A stretch of 24,723 nt of DNA from Deltaproteobacteria bacterium (GTDB lineage Bacteria > Desulfobacterota > Dissulfuribacteria > Dissulfuribacterales > QOAL01): the NCBI GenBank assembly GCA_027068235.1, contig JAMOUE010000409.1:1-24723 (forward strand), given 5' to 3'. Positions 1 through 8,611 of the stretch are shown piece by piece; position 1 is the stretch's first letter, and the number at the start of each line of letters is the position of its first letter. The notes below the pieces were generated by a model, which saw nothing but the letters and a program-made list of their open reading frames with translations, did no database searches and was not told the origin of the DNA. The translations under genes were made by a program, and so were the position numbers.

Positions 1-1073
1 TCCCTTAGACTTAAAGTAATTTCCTGGCCTTTCACAGCCAACAGCAAGCCATTATTGGCTTTGATATCTTGATTGAGCTTCATTCCCAAAATGATCTGTC
101 CCAGTTTCAGCTTTTTTACAATGTAGTCGGCAGTACTGATATTTATGCGGCTCATTATTTCTAGAACTTGAGGATTATACTCATCTGTGAGCCTCTTCAT
201 GAGCATCAGGGCCTCATCGGTTTTTGCCCCCAAGAATACTCTTCTATCAAAATCAATTGCAATTTTTAACATCTGCCCACCTAAATGAACGAGTTTTTCA
301 TCAGGTGTGTTGGGCTTTTTAGAGTACTGACAATATGGCAATCTTTGTAAACTTATCATGCGAGATATATTGCCAAGCCTTGGGATGTTGGCGAGAAGGC
401 GGGCCCCTGCCTCAGGATAAGTGTTGTATATGGCCTGTTCTTGAGGCGTGAGTTTGGTACCGTTATAAACCTTTTCTAGAATGTCATTTGGTATGGTTAC
501 ACACCCTATTTGAGACAAAAAACCAGCTATAGAAAATTGCCACAATGACGGAAGCCTTAGGTGGCTGGCGAGCTGAGTAACATAACATTTAATCCTAGAC
601 GAACAGCTAAATGCGGCGGGATTCACCTGACTCAAAATCTCTGTCACAACCTTTATGCTGCCCTTTAGGGTTTTATTCAAAAGTTCCCTTTCAGCAATGA
701 CAAGATGATACTGTTTTATGGCGGCCTTTAGAGAGTCTACCAACAAATCCGTAGGGCAAGGTTTGTTTAGAAAACGGAAAATGTTTCCCTGATTGACTGC
801 CTGTATCGCTGTCTCTTGGTCTGCATTGCCAGTAAGCATCATTCGAACAGTATCTGGGGCCACATTCTTAATATGTGACAAAAGTTGAACCCCATCCATT
901 TCTGGCATTCGCATATCAGAGACAACTACAGCATAAGTGCCATCTTTTACCATCTTCAGTGCCTCTGCACCGCTCTCAGCAGTATCTATTATGAATGGAG
1001 TTCTTCTTAACTGACGTCTTATGGCCTTTAAAATATTTGGTTCATCGTCCACAAATAGGACACGATCATCCAT
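1..1073 (-). CDS. Response regulator with degenerate HD-GYP domain (3' end outside window)
   Basis: The gene starts at the ATG at 1073-1071 and stays open to the window edge, giving 357 codons. Residues 1-120 form a complete receiver domain: acidic pair D9/D10, phospho-acceptor D53 in VVVSDMRMP, T81 and K104. The next ~200 residues align by eye with the HD-GYP cyclic-di-GMP phosphodiesterase fold (AGFLSQIGCVTIPNDIL matches the family's LHDIGKI.IP block, and YPEAGARLL matches HPE.GARIL). However, the metal-binding HD pair is SQ, and the HHE...GYP block is replaced by LQR...LPYCQY. The domain is therefore probably not a phosphodiesterase and may be a binding or output module. A C-terminal segment (KLGQIILGMKL.QDI) resembles the tail common after HD-GYP domains. 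The ATG overlaps the upstream stop as ATGGATGA, so it is translationally coupled to the REC-HDOD gene. Receiver assignment is firm; loss of activity is inference. Confidence 0.88.
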   Translation of the reverse strand, partial: MDDRVLFVDDEPNILKAIRRQLRRTPFIIDTAESGAEALKMVKDGTYAVVVSDMRMPEMDGVQLLSHIKNVAPDTVRMMLTGNADQETAIQAVNQGNIFRFLNKPCPTDLLVDSLKAAIKQYHLVIAERELLNKTLKGSIKVVTEILSQVNPAAFSCSSRIKCYVTQLASHLRLPSLWQFSIAGFLSQIGCVTIPNDILEKVYNGTKLTPQEQAIYNTYPEAGARLLANIPRLGNISRMISLQRLPYCQYSKKPNTPDEKLVHLGGQMLKIAIDFDRRVFLGAKTDEALMLMKRLTDEYNPQVLEIMSRINISTADYIVKKLKLGQIILGMKLNQDIKANNGLLLAVKGQEITLSLR

Positions 1074-2280
1074 GTTCTTGCTCCTTGAGCCCATTACACA
1101 ACTGCCGCCACTCACCTATCTTTTCGACCATCTCGGTACTACCAAACATTTTTTCGTCCAATACAGGACAAATACCTATGCATCTTTCAACGTCGAGTTC
1201 ATGAGATATCCTGTCTGCACATGCAACCGCCGCAGCTATCGTAAATGGACTGCCAGGATACTGATGAGATCTATGATGAAATGTCACTGCTTCTACAACA
1301 TCGCCAGGAATTCCCCAGATTCCAAGAAGATAACCACCAACTTCAGCATGTGATGCTTTGAAAACCTTAAATTCAGCCTTGCGCAGCTCAAGCTGATACA
1401 ACTTCGCTAAATCAATTGCCTTACGATAAAGGTCGGGGATATTCGCAGCCAAAACGAGTTTTCCAATATCGTGAAGCAGACCAGAGACAAATGCATTCTC
1501 TTCATCCCTTTTATTGGCTCCCATGGTCTTTATTATCTCTTTGGTAAAAAGAGCTGTTTCCACACTATGATTCCAGAGAGACTTGAGAAAATTGTCAGAA
1601 ATCTTGCTCCCCTTAAAATCAGAAAAGACCTTCAAGGCCAAAACCAGCGATTTCACTGTCTCGATACCTAGTAGATGCACAGCCTTAGCAGGACTTTTCA
1701 CCTCATTGAAATGGCCAAAAAAGGCCGAATTAACCAACTGCAAAAGCTTGGAACTCATGGCAATATCTTTTTCTACAACATTGGCCACATCCTGAACGCT
1801 ACTGCACGGATCATTCAAAACCTGCTGTATCTCAACATAGCTGTCTGGCAAACTTGGGAGATGATCGATCCCCGAAACCGTGCGTTTCAGAAGGGGGTGA
1901 GTCATTAACTGATGAAGAAGGCAAGCTCGCTTTAGGATAATCTTCAGGTTTTCAGGATCACATGGCTTCATAAGGAACTGGTGTGCAACATGAATGGCCC
2001 TTTTCGTAGCACTATCATCTGCCTGACCAGTAAGAATTATCCTGATTGTGGCTGGATACAGTTTCTTGACCTTTTGCAGAAGCTGGGCACCATCCATGCC
2101 CGGCATTCGCATATCGCACACAATAATATCAAAGGGATGTTCAGCTAGAATCTCTAAGGCCTCACGCCCACCTGTTGCAAACGCCATATCGACCGATTTT
2201 CTCATGGAACGAAGAGCACGCCTGAGCCCATCGAGCACCATCTGTTCATCATCAACAAATAGGATACTCTTCTTATCCAT
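1066..2280 (-). CDS. Response regulator, REC-HDOD
   Basis: 404-residue protein. The receiver domain (about 1-120) has all key residues: D10/D11, phospho-acceptor D56 in IIVCDMRMP, T84 and K105. An HDOD domain follows (about 135-335), recognised from LPSLPDSYVEIQQVL, then DVANVVEKDIAMSSKLLQLVNSAFFG and the AVHLLGIETVKSLVLAL helix. Unlike many HDOD domains it keeps an HD pair in SGLLHDIGKLVL. HDOD proteins act in bacterial signalling, often linked to second messengers or motility; the specific output here is unknown. An in-frame GTG at 2283 overlaps the kinase stop (TAGTGATG), but the ATG two codons in is preferred. The GAAGGAG ribosome site lies inside the end of the kinase gene. It is the middle gene of a kinase / REC-HDOD / REC-HD-GYP-like operon and is the likely phosphorylation target. 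Confidence 0.93.
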   Translation of the reverse strand: MDKKSILFVDDEQMVLDGLRRALRSMRKSVDMAFATGGREALEILAEHPFDIIVCDMRMPGMDGAQLLQKVKKLYPATIRIILTGQADDSATKRAIHVAHQFLMKPCDPENLKIILKRACLLHQLMTHPLLKRTVSGIDHLPSLPDSYVEIQQVLNDPCSSVQDVANVVEKDIAMSSKLLQLVNSAFFGHFNEVKSPAKAVHLLGIETVKSLVLALKVFSDFKGSKISDNFLKSLWNHSVETALFTKEIIKTMGANKRDEENAFVSGLLHDIGKLVLAANIPDLYRKAIDLAKLYQLELRKAEFKVFKASHAEVGGYLLGIWGIPGDVVEAVTFHHRSHQYPGSPFTIAAAVACADRISHELDVERCIGICPVLDEKMFGSTEMVEKIGEWRQLCNGLKEQEHG

Positions 2281-2282
2281 CA

Positions 2283-4007
2283 CTAGGTGGCGGCTCCTTC
2301 CACCCTATGGTCCTCTGGCAGTGGAATGGTTATGGTAAAGGTTGTTCCTTCGTTCAAAACAGAATCGACTGCAATGGTTCCTCCATGTTTTTCTACAATT
2401 ACATCTCTTGAAATAGCAAGCCCTTGTCCTGTCCCCTTTCCTACGTCCTTTGTAGTAAAAAAAGGTTCAAAAATCTTATGTCTAATCTCGTCTGGGATTC
2501 CAACACCAGTATCCGTCATGACAATTTTGATGTTACCGTTGTCCCTGGCGGTCTTTATAGTGATGCGGCCTTTATCGCCTTCTGGATTTTCACCTAACTT
2601 TGCTGAAATCGCTTGGGCGGCATTAACCAGCATATTCAAGAAGACCTGCCCCAGTTCGTCTCTTAGACATGGAGTCAGAGGAAGATCCTTTTGCAGATCA
2701 AGCACGACATCTGAGCAATACTTCCACTCGTTTTTTGCAATAGTTACTGTAGTTTCAATAATCTCGTTAATGTCTGAAAGCGTCTTTTCCTTGTTGCCTG
2801 GATGGGAAAATTCCTTCATCGCCCGGACTATTTTCGTTATTCGCGCTATCCCTTGCTTGGCTTGGTCTATGGCACTAGGTATCTCACTTTCCAGGTATTC
2901 CCAATCGATATCATCCATAACCTGTTGAAATTCTTTTTTATCCGGGAAACTACCTCGCAAGTCGTATGTACTTCGAATGGTATGTATAAATCCCGATATG
3001 TCTTCAAATGCCTCTTGAAAAAACTCGATGTTAGATCCCACATACTGGATGGGTGTATTAATCTCATGGGCTATGCCAGCAGCTAATCTGCCAACTGCCT
3101 CCAGCTTGTGGGCCTGAAGAAGTTGCAGGTTCAACCTCTCTTTCTCTGCTTCTGCCTCTTTTCTATGATTTATGTTGCGCACTATGTGAACAGAGCCTAT
3201 CACCGTACCGTCAGGATCACGGAAAGGGGTTACGGTAATCTCAATATGGCCTCCTAAACGTTTTTCAAAGGCATCAATCCGTACGGTCTTATGAGAGTTG
3301 AGCAATACCTTATGTGGGCAATAATCTGGCGGCTGACTGGTCTGATGAGCCAACTCGTAACATCTTTTCCCAATCACATCACGCGGATGCATTCCAAAAG
3401 CATCTGCCATGGATTTGTTGAGACGTACTATGCGATGATCTATATCGATTAACGCCACAAAATCAGGGATGGAATCAATGGTATGCTCCCATTCTCGTTT
3501 GGCCTGCTCAATTATCCTTTCTAGCTTTTTTCTCTCTGCAATCTCTGCCTGAAGCCTATTTCTCTGTCTTTTCAAATGTAAGATACTATCCTCTGCTAAC
3601 TTCTTTAGCATTTGCTCCGTTTCTCTGGTGCGTTTCTTTTGCTCTGCTCTACGAAGGCACTCTTCCACTGCCTCACCAATCTCAAGAGGACTTATCTTGT
3701 TTTTTAGCAAATAGTCCCATGCACCGGCTTTAAAGGCAGAAATAATTGCCTGATTCGATATTTTATCGGAAATAGCTATGATAGGAGTCAAATCTGAAAT
3801 ACTAGCAAATGATCTAAGGACTTCCTGACCAGATTCTTCCTCTAACTCTGTTATTACCAAATCGGGACATATTGAATGAAATGTGACAAGGCCATCCATT
3901 GAATTAGAGACCTGCATCACCAAATGCCCACTTTGCCGCAATAAATCAACTGCCCAATCCAATAAGTTGCTGTTACTTCCAATTACCAAGATGGTACTTT
4001 TATTCAT
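2283..4007 (-). CDS. Sensor histidine kinase with atypical receiver and PAS domain
   Basis: 574 residues, no membrane segment seen, so probably cytoplasmic. Order: receiver-like domain (1-120), coiled coil (about 115-170, rich in K/R/E), PAS domain (about 170-285), HisKA-type dimerisation helix with phospho-acceptor H314 in GIAHEINTP, and a C-terminal HATPase_c with N box NMLVNAAQAI, G1 box DTGVGIP and GKGTGQGLAIS. The receiver-like domain lacks the acidic pair (VIGSNSN where VVDDE is usual) and has glutamate E54 at the phospho-acceptor position. It is therefore predicted to be non-phosphorylatable, perhaps locked in an active-like state. The PAS domain has a CPH motif but I cannot name its ligand. 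It is the first gene of the minus-strand signalling operon and presumably phosphorylates one or both downstream regulators. A GGAG site precedes the ATG. Confidence 0.92.
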   Translation of the reverse strand: MNKSTILVIGSNSNLLDWAVDLLRQSGHLVMQVSNSMDGLVTFHSICPDLVITELEEESGQEVLRSFASISDLTPIIAISDKISNQAIISAFKAGAWDYLLKNKISPLEIGEAVEECLRRAEQKKRTRETEQMLKKLAEDSILHLKRQRNRLQAEIAERKKLERIIEQAKREWEHTIDSIPDFVALIDIDHRIVRLNKSMADAFGMHPRDVIGKRCYELAHQTSQPPDYCPHKVLLNSHKTVRIDAFEKRLGGHIEITVTPFRDPDGTVIGSVHIVRNINHRKEAEAEKERLNLQLLQAHKLEAVGRLAAGIAHEINTPIQYVGSNIEFFQEAFEDISGFIHTIRSTYDLRGSFPDKKEFQQVMDDIDWEYLESEIPSAIDQAKQGIARITKIVRAMKEFSHPGNKEKTLSDINEIIETTVTIAKNEWKYCSDVVLDLQKDLPLTPCLRDELGQVFLNMLVNAAQAISAKLGENPEGDKGRITIKTARDNGNIKIVMTDTGVGIPDEIRHKIFEPFFTTKDVGKGTGQGLAISRDVIVEKHGGTIAVDSVLNEGTTFTITIPLPEDHRVEGAAT

Positions 4008-4224
4008 TAAGCGGCTCCAAGCTATAACGATTCACTGTTTTGAAGGTTTCTGATAAACGGAGACAATACCGAGACTTAATGCTGCTACGGCATAAAGAGT
4101 ACAACCGAAAAAGTTTGCCTTTAACGTATTTATCGGACGGACTCTATTTCAGGTTTAATTTTTTCATGATTTCTTTGTAGGTTGGAATACTTTTGAGGCT
4201 TGTAGGGTGATGTGGCTGTTGGAC

Positions 4225-4252
4225 AAAAAAAGAGGGCGCTTAAAAAGCGCCC
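4225..4252 (-). terminator. Rho-independent terminator after the DUF505 gene
   Basis: An 8-bp stem GGGCGCTT/AAGCGCCC (4234-4241 with 4245-4252) has a 3-nt loop. On the minus strand it is followed by CTCTTTTTTT. It lies 15 bp past the DUF505 stop and separates that gene from the signalling operon. Confidence 0.85.
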
Positions 4253-4266
4253 CCTTTTGTCTCTTT

Positions 4267-6021
4267 TTATATCTCTATTTCTTCCCAGTCGAGCTTTGCG
4301 TCCATGAGCATATCCATGCCATCTAGGAGCAACTTTCCTGCATTTGTGAGTTTATCAGATTTTACATATATGAGTTTTCTAAGGGCCAATGCCGTCTCGT
4401 TCAGCACCTCTGAATCAAGACCACTGTCTTTTTCTGCCTGTTTCCAATCTATTTTACCATTTTCGCTATTGGCTTCTGCTGCTGCAAGGAGTCTCAACAT
4501 GGCAGGGGTTACATGGAACTCTATACCTTCTGGAACCACTGACATCGCCCTTTTAAAAGCTGCTCCAGCCTCTGTCACTTTATAAAGCCCCCCTGGCAGT
4601 ACATCCACCAAGGCATTACCAGTTAGCCTGTCGAGACCAGCAATTATCTCCTGCCTGTCCATTTTAGGCAAATAAGAAACTATCTGTTCAAGGAAAAGAC
4701 CACGCCAGTAGGGAAGAACATCAAGAATCCTTCTTTGCTGGCTATCAACTGCAGGGAGCCGTTCTATGGTTGATGCAAGCCTGGCAAAAAGCCTTCCAGA
4801 CTTGGTAGGGAAGGCCTTACCTACAAGTCCCTCTGTTTCAGCTATGTTTACCCATTCATCATCAGGTGACAAATTCTCCATTCTTGTTGTGGTTATGGCC
4901 ATGACAGAACGAGCAGAAACAGCCTTGTGTCCATGTGCCTGACGGTCTTTTAGTACCTCCTGGCCAATCTCTGTCAACTCATATACAAGGGCTCCCTTTT
5001 CTATCCTCTCTGCCTTAATAAGCCTGTAACTTTCTAAAACATAAAGAGATTTCTGGGTCTGTCCCTTGGACACCCCCTTGTCTTCCATTACATTCTTGAC
5101 AGTCTTGTTATTTGGCAATATCTCTGGATTATCTTTGTTCTTTTCCCATAGAGTTTCAATCGTCTCCATAACATTAAAATCATTGTGCTCTATAGAGACA
5201 GATGGATTCATGACCACTGGAGAGACGTATAGCAGCGTAGCAGCTGCATAAAGGGCGCGTCCTGCTGGTAGCAGTTCTCCCTTATCGTTTATGGCACCTA
5301 CTGCTTGAAGTGCTGTAATAGTCTGTTCGTCTTGCTCGTCTTTCAATATAAGAGTGATAAGCTCGTCATCCAAGACCTGTCCTGGGGCAAGACCTTTTAA
5401 AAGGGCTGCTCTTAGCTGCTGGCCGCCACCTGTAAGCGAGTATGAATTTCCAAAAGGTAATGAAAATGTTAGAAGCCTCATGGCTTCCAACTCATAAATC
5501 TCGTTACGTTCAAAAGGTAAAAGCGACTTTTTGCCAGGGCCAGGAGGACACTTTCTAAGCCCCTCCATCAATGGACGAGTAAGAAATATCTGTGGCAATG
5601 CCTCATCGTATGCCTCCAATATGGATTCTGCAATGGGAAGCAACCTGCCATCTTCTGCCATTCCGCGCTTTTCAAGCTCTGCAAATATCTCTGGCTGAAC
5701 CTTTATATCTCCCTGGGCCGATCTGGCTACCTCTATCATGGAGATGATCTCTGAGCCTATAAACTTAAAATTGTCCTGCCATTTGTCTATCTCCCCAACC
5801 TTGTTGAAACACTCCTCCAACGCCTCTGCTATCATGTGGCCAGGCTGAGAAAGCTCAAACCTCTCATCTTCTTCCATCACAAGGCCTGCAAACTCCAAAT
5901 GGCTAAGAAACTCAAGATCATCTTCTGTGAGCTCATCTAGTGCCTTATCAAGGGATAAGCCCTCAGCCCACTTGTCTTTAAGCCTCATTAGCAACAAGGC
6001 GTGTTTTTTAGTAATTATCAT
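4267..6021 (-). CDS. DUF505-like protein with repeated winged-helix-like segments
   Basis: 584 residues from the ATG at 6021, chosen because AAAAGGAGG sits 7 bases upstream; an upstream in-frame start at 6087 has no ribosome site. I recognise the DUF505 family from its size and the N-terminal MIITKKHALLLMRLKDKWAEG, without a database check. No signal peptide or membrane helix is visible. The chain is a series of short helical units resembling winged-helix repeats, such as EFLSHLEFAGLV, QKSLYVLESYRLIKAERIEKG and LYKVTEAGAAFKRAM. The many 'ELT..G..' endings look like beta-wings of MarR-like modules. The function of DUF505 is not known to me. Single-gene unit with its own terminator, divergent from the GDT1 gene (131 bp between starts). 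Confidence 0.7.
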   Translation of the reverse strand: MIITKKHALLLMRLKDKWAEGLSLDKALDELTEDDLEFLSHLEFAGLVMEEDERFELSQPGHMIAEALEECFNKVGEIDKWQDNFKFIGSEIISMIEVARSAQGDIKVQPEIFAELEKRGMAEDGRLLPIAESILEAYDEALPQIFLTRPLMEGLRKCPPGPGKKSLLPFERNEIYELEAMRLLTFSLPFGNSYSLTGGGQQLRAALLKGLAPGQVLDDELITLILKDEQDEQTITALQAVGAINDKGELLPAGRALYAAATLLYVSPVVMNPSVSIEHNDFNVMETIETLWEKNKDNPEILPNNKTVKNVMEDKGVSKGQTQKSLYVLESYRLIKAERIEKGALVYELTEIGQEVLKDRQAHGHKAVSARSVMAITTTRMENLSPDDEWVNIAETEGLVGKAFPTKSGRLFARLASTIERLPAVDSQQRRILDVLPYWRGLFLEQIVSYLPKMDRQEIIAGLDRLTGNALVDVLPGGLYKVTEAGAAFKRAMSVVPEGIEFHVTPAMLRLLAAAEANSENGKIDWKQAEKDSGLDSEVLNETALALRKLIYVKSDKLTNAGKLLLDGMDMLMDAKLDWEEIEI

Positions 6022-6152
6022 AAAAAAATCCTCCTTTTCCACCAATTCTAAGATAAATTTTAAATATTGCACCTTGCAACATAACACTATAACCTTCCGT
6101 TGGAATCAGAATAAACACTCTTTGGCCATTGTCCACAAAATCAGGAGGAAAA

Positions 6153-6434
6153 ATGGTATTTGATCCAAAGATTTTTTTCACGGTATTTGGCACGGTATTC
6201 TTATCAGAACTTGGAGACAAAACGCAACTGGCTACCTTCTTGTTTGCTTCAACAGAAAAAGGGGCACTGTGGAGTGTATTTCTAGGTTCAGCAGCAGCCT
6301 TGGTGCTCTCGTCCGGCATTGCCGTAGTGGCCGCTGGTGTAATCACAAAATATCTCAATCCCTCACTCATCCAGACCATTGCCGGTATTGGCTTCATTGT
6401 CATTGGGATATGGATCTTGATAAATCGTTCCTAG
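6153..6434 (+). CDS. GDT1/UPF0016 family cation transporter, half-size
   Basis: 93-residue membrane protein starting at the ATG behind AGGAGG (6143-6148). It has the family signature E-x-G-D-K-T (SELGDKTQLATFLFAS) in the first helix region, then two hydrophobic helices (about 38-58 and 68-88). Eukaryotic TMEM165/Gdt1 and many bacterial members have two such halves; this protein has one and so would need to dimerise. The family moves Mn2+ or Ca2+ against protons. The stop lies 69 bp before the aor start with no clear terminator, so cotranscription with aor is possible. Family is clear; substrate is inferred. Confidence 0.87.
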   Translation: MVFDPKIFFTVFGTVFLSELGDKTQLATFLFASTEKGALWSVFLGSAAALVLSSGIAVVAAGVITKYLNPSLIQTIAGIGFIVIGIWILINRS

Positions 6435-6503
6435 TTTTATAGAACTTGAAGAAAGTAAATTGAGAGTAGTTTCAAAATCAAAAATAACAAGGAGGTGCCT
6501 GGC

Positions 6504-8318
6504 GTGGGCTTTTCTGACAAGATAAGGGTATTAAACGTGAATCTTTCAACGAGAGAGATAACTAGAGAGGAGCTTGATGCAGAAGTATCTAAAAAATTCA
6601 TTGGTGGCAGAGGGGCTGGCACCTACCTGCTAAGCACCTTGTTGAAAGATGATGTTGACCCTTTGTCTCCAAACAATCCGCTGATATTTGCAACCGGGCC
6701 ACTTACGGGAACTGCGGCTCCTACAGGTGGACGATACATGGCCTTGTGCAAAAGCCCCCTTACAGGTCTTGTGGCATCTTCCAATTCAGGTGGACAATTT
6801 GGGGCGGAACTCAAGCGGACAGGAACCGATATCATATCAATAGTTGGTAAGGCCAGCGCTCCTGTATATCTTGCAATAGATGATGAAAAGGTAGAGTTGC
6901 GGGATGCATCACATCTTTGGGGAACAGATACACATTTTACAACAGAGACTTTGAAGCAGGAACTTGGCTGGGAAAAGGCCAAAGTAGCCTGCATAGGACC
7001 GGCAGGCGAGAATATGGTCCGCTTTGCCTGCATAATAAACGATAAACACCGTGCTGCAGGACGATCTGGAGTAGGGGCGGTAATGGGCTCCAAAAATCTC
7101 AAGGCCATAGTTGTCAAGGGCTCAAAGAGGCCTGAAGCCAACGACCAGGAACGCTTCATGGAGATAGTCAAGGCCAGGGTAAAACTTTTACAAGACCATC
7201 CAGTAACAGGACAGGGCCTAGCTGCCCTTGGAACCAAGGTCCTCGACAACATTATCAACGAACATGGCGCTTACCCCACCAGAAACTTCCAGACTGGTGT
7301 CTTTGAATCTACAGACGAGGTCTGCGGGGAGGCTCTGGTTGAGAAAGGATATCTAAAAAAGAACCGGGGATGTTATGCATGCCCGATAAAATGTGCACGG
7401 GTAACAGAGCTGCCTACAGGCTCAAAGGGTGAAGGGCCAGAATACGAAAGTGGCTGGGCGCTTGGGGCTGCAACAGGTGTAAAGGATCTGATTGCCATCA
7501 CAGAAGTCAACTATATGTGTAACCTTTATGGACTAGATACCATTTCTTGCGGACTGACAATAGCATGCGCCATGGAACTTTATGAAAAGGGGCTGATTAA
7601 AAAGGACGATTTGAAAGGTGGGCCTGCCATGGTGTTTGGAAGCAGTGAGGCACTAATATATTACACCAAACAGACTGCACTCAAACAAGGAATTGGCTCA
7701 CGGCTTGCCGAAGGATCCATGCGACTTGCCCAGGAATGTGGAGCACCTGAGTACTCCATGACGGTAAAAGGCCAGGAACTTCCAGCTTACGATCCCCGCG
7801 GCGTGCAAGGGCAGGGGCTATCCTATGCAACCTCCAACAGGGGAGGATGTCATGTCAGGGGGTATCTCATAGCTCCAGAGGTCCTTGGAATTCCAGAAAA
7901 GCTCGATCCTCAGGCAACACAGGGCAAGGCCCAATGGGTAAAGGTGTTTCAAGACCTTACGGCTGTCATAGATTCCATGGGATTATGTTTGTTTACCTCT
8001 TTTGCGCTAGGCGCAGAAGACTACCTTGCCATTCTCAATGGTTTTACTGGCTTTGACTACAGCCTGGATGAGATGATGGAATGTGGAGAACGGATATGGA
8101 ATCTGGAGCGTATGTTGAACATGCGCTTTGGCATGACGAGCCAATCGGATACGCTTCCAGAACGCCTTCTCAAAGAACCCATGCCTGAAGGTCCACAAAA
8201 GGGCAATACTGTACGCCTTGAGCAAATGCTGCCTGAATACTACAGCCTACGAGGATGGAGTGAGGATGGAGTGCCCCAAAAAGAGACCTTGCAAAGACTT
8301 GGCATAGATGGACTGTAA
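6504..8318 (+). CDS. aor: Tungsten-containing aldehyde:ferredoxin oxidoreductase
   Basis: 604 residues, essentially the length of the archaeal AOR, and collinear with my memory of the Pyrococcus furiosus enzyme along its whole length. It oxidises aldehydes to carboxylic acids with ferredoxin, using a tungsto-bispterin centre and one [4Fe-4S] cluster in the cytoplasm. Cluster cysteines are visible: C290, C293 and C297 in CYACPIKC, and the distal C495 in GLCLF. The pterin-binding block GPLTG.AAPTGGRYMALCKSPLTG, the acid in EGPEYES and the histidine in NRGGCH are conserved. The GTG at 6504 is preferred over the GTG at 6495 because 6495 falls inside the ribosome site AAGGAGG. It heads an operon with a sulfur carrier and an E1-like enzyme. 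Its closeness to true AOR rather than FOR or WOR is a judgement by eye. Confidence 0.96.
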   Translation: MGFSDKIRVLNVNLSTREITREELDAEVSKKFIGGRGAGTYLLSTLLKDDVDPLSPNNPLIFATGPLTGTAAPTGGRYMALCKSPLTGLVASSNSGGQFGAELKRTGTDIISIVGKASAPVYLAIDDEKVELRDASHLWGTDTHFTTETLKQELGWEKAKVACIGPAGENMVRFACIINDKHRAAGRSGVGAVMGSKNLKAIVVKGSKRPEANDQERFMEIVKARVKLLQDHPVTGQGLAALGTKVLDNIINEHGAYPTRNFQTGVFESTDEVCGEALVEKGYLKKNRGCYACPIKCARVTELPTGSKGEGPEYESGWALGAATGVKDLIAITEVNYMCNLYGLDTISCGLTIACAMELYEKGLIKKDDLKGGPAMVFGSSEALIYYTKQTALKQGIGSRLAEGSMRLAQECGAPEYSMTVKGQELPAYDPRGVQGQGLSYATSNRGGCHVRGYLIAPEVLGIPEKLDPQATQGKAQWVKVFQDLTAVIDSMGLCLFTSFALGAEDYLAILNGFTGFDYSLDEMMECGERIWNLERMLNMRFGMTSQSDTLPERLLKEPMPEGPQKGNTVRLEQMLPEYYSLRGWSEDGVPQKETLQRLGIDGL

Positions 8319-8321
8319 TAG

Positions 8322-8609
8322 GTGGCCATTAAAATCAAGATATTTGGTCTCTTGCGCCTTAATTCAGGCCTGAAGGAGCTAGAGTTAGAGGCAGGTAAGG
8401 GCACGAGAAGGCTTGGTGACATACTTTATGAGCTTGGTAGTTACAAAGGTCTTGAGCCTTTAAAAGAGCTTGCTAGCTCAAACATGAAAAATGGATCTCC
8501 TTTTATCATAATGGTTGATGGCACCAACTGGATGCAGTTAAAGGGTCTTGATAGTGTAGTCAAGGACGGGCAAGTCGTTTCCATCTTTCCGCCAAGCGCA
8601 GGGGGTTAG
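8322..8609 (+). CDS. MoaD/ThiS-family sulfur carrier protein
   Basis: 95 residues with a GTG start three bases after the aor stop, reading into a ubiquitin-like beta-grasp (MAIKIKIFGLLRLNSG..) and ending in the diagnostic Gly-Gly tail (FPPSAGG). MoaD proteins are adenylated on the C-terminal glycine by an E1-like enzyme, thiocarboxylated, and donate sulfur to the dithiolene of molybdopterin. Next to aor it presumably serves the tungsten cofactor, possibly as an AOR-dedicated paralogue of the housekeeping MoaD. The stop codon follows directly on a run of five G that abuts the next reading frame. The identity is secure; dedication to the tungsten cofactor is inferred from position. Confidence 0.9.
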   Translation: MAIKIKIFGLLRLNSGLKELELEAGKGTRRLGDILYELGSYKGLEPLKELASSNMKNGSPFIIMVDGTNWMQLKGLDSVVKDGQVVSIFPPSAGG

Positions 8610-8611
8610 GC

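Noticed and set aside
6623..7258. Long antisense ORF within aor (also 2287-2928 within the kinase gene)
   Set aside because: Shadows of strongly conserved genes on the other strand; the translations show no recognisable domain and no ribosome site was seen.
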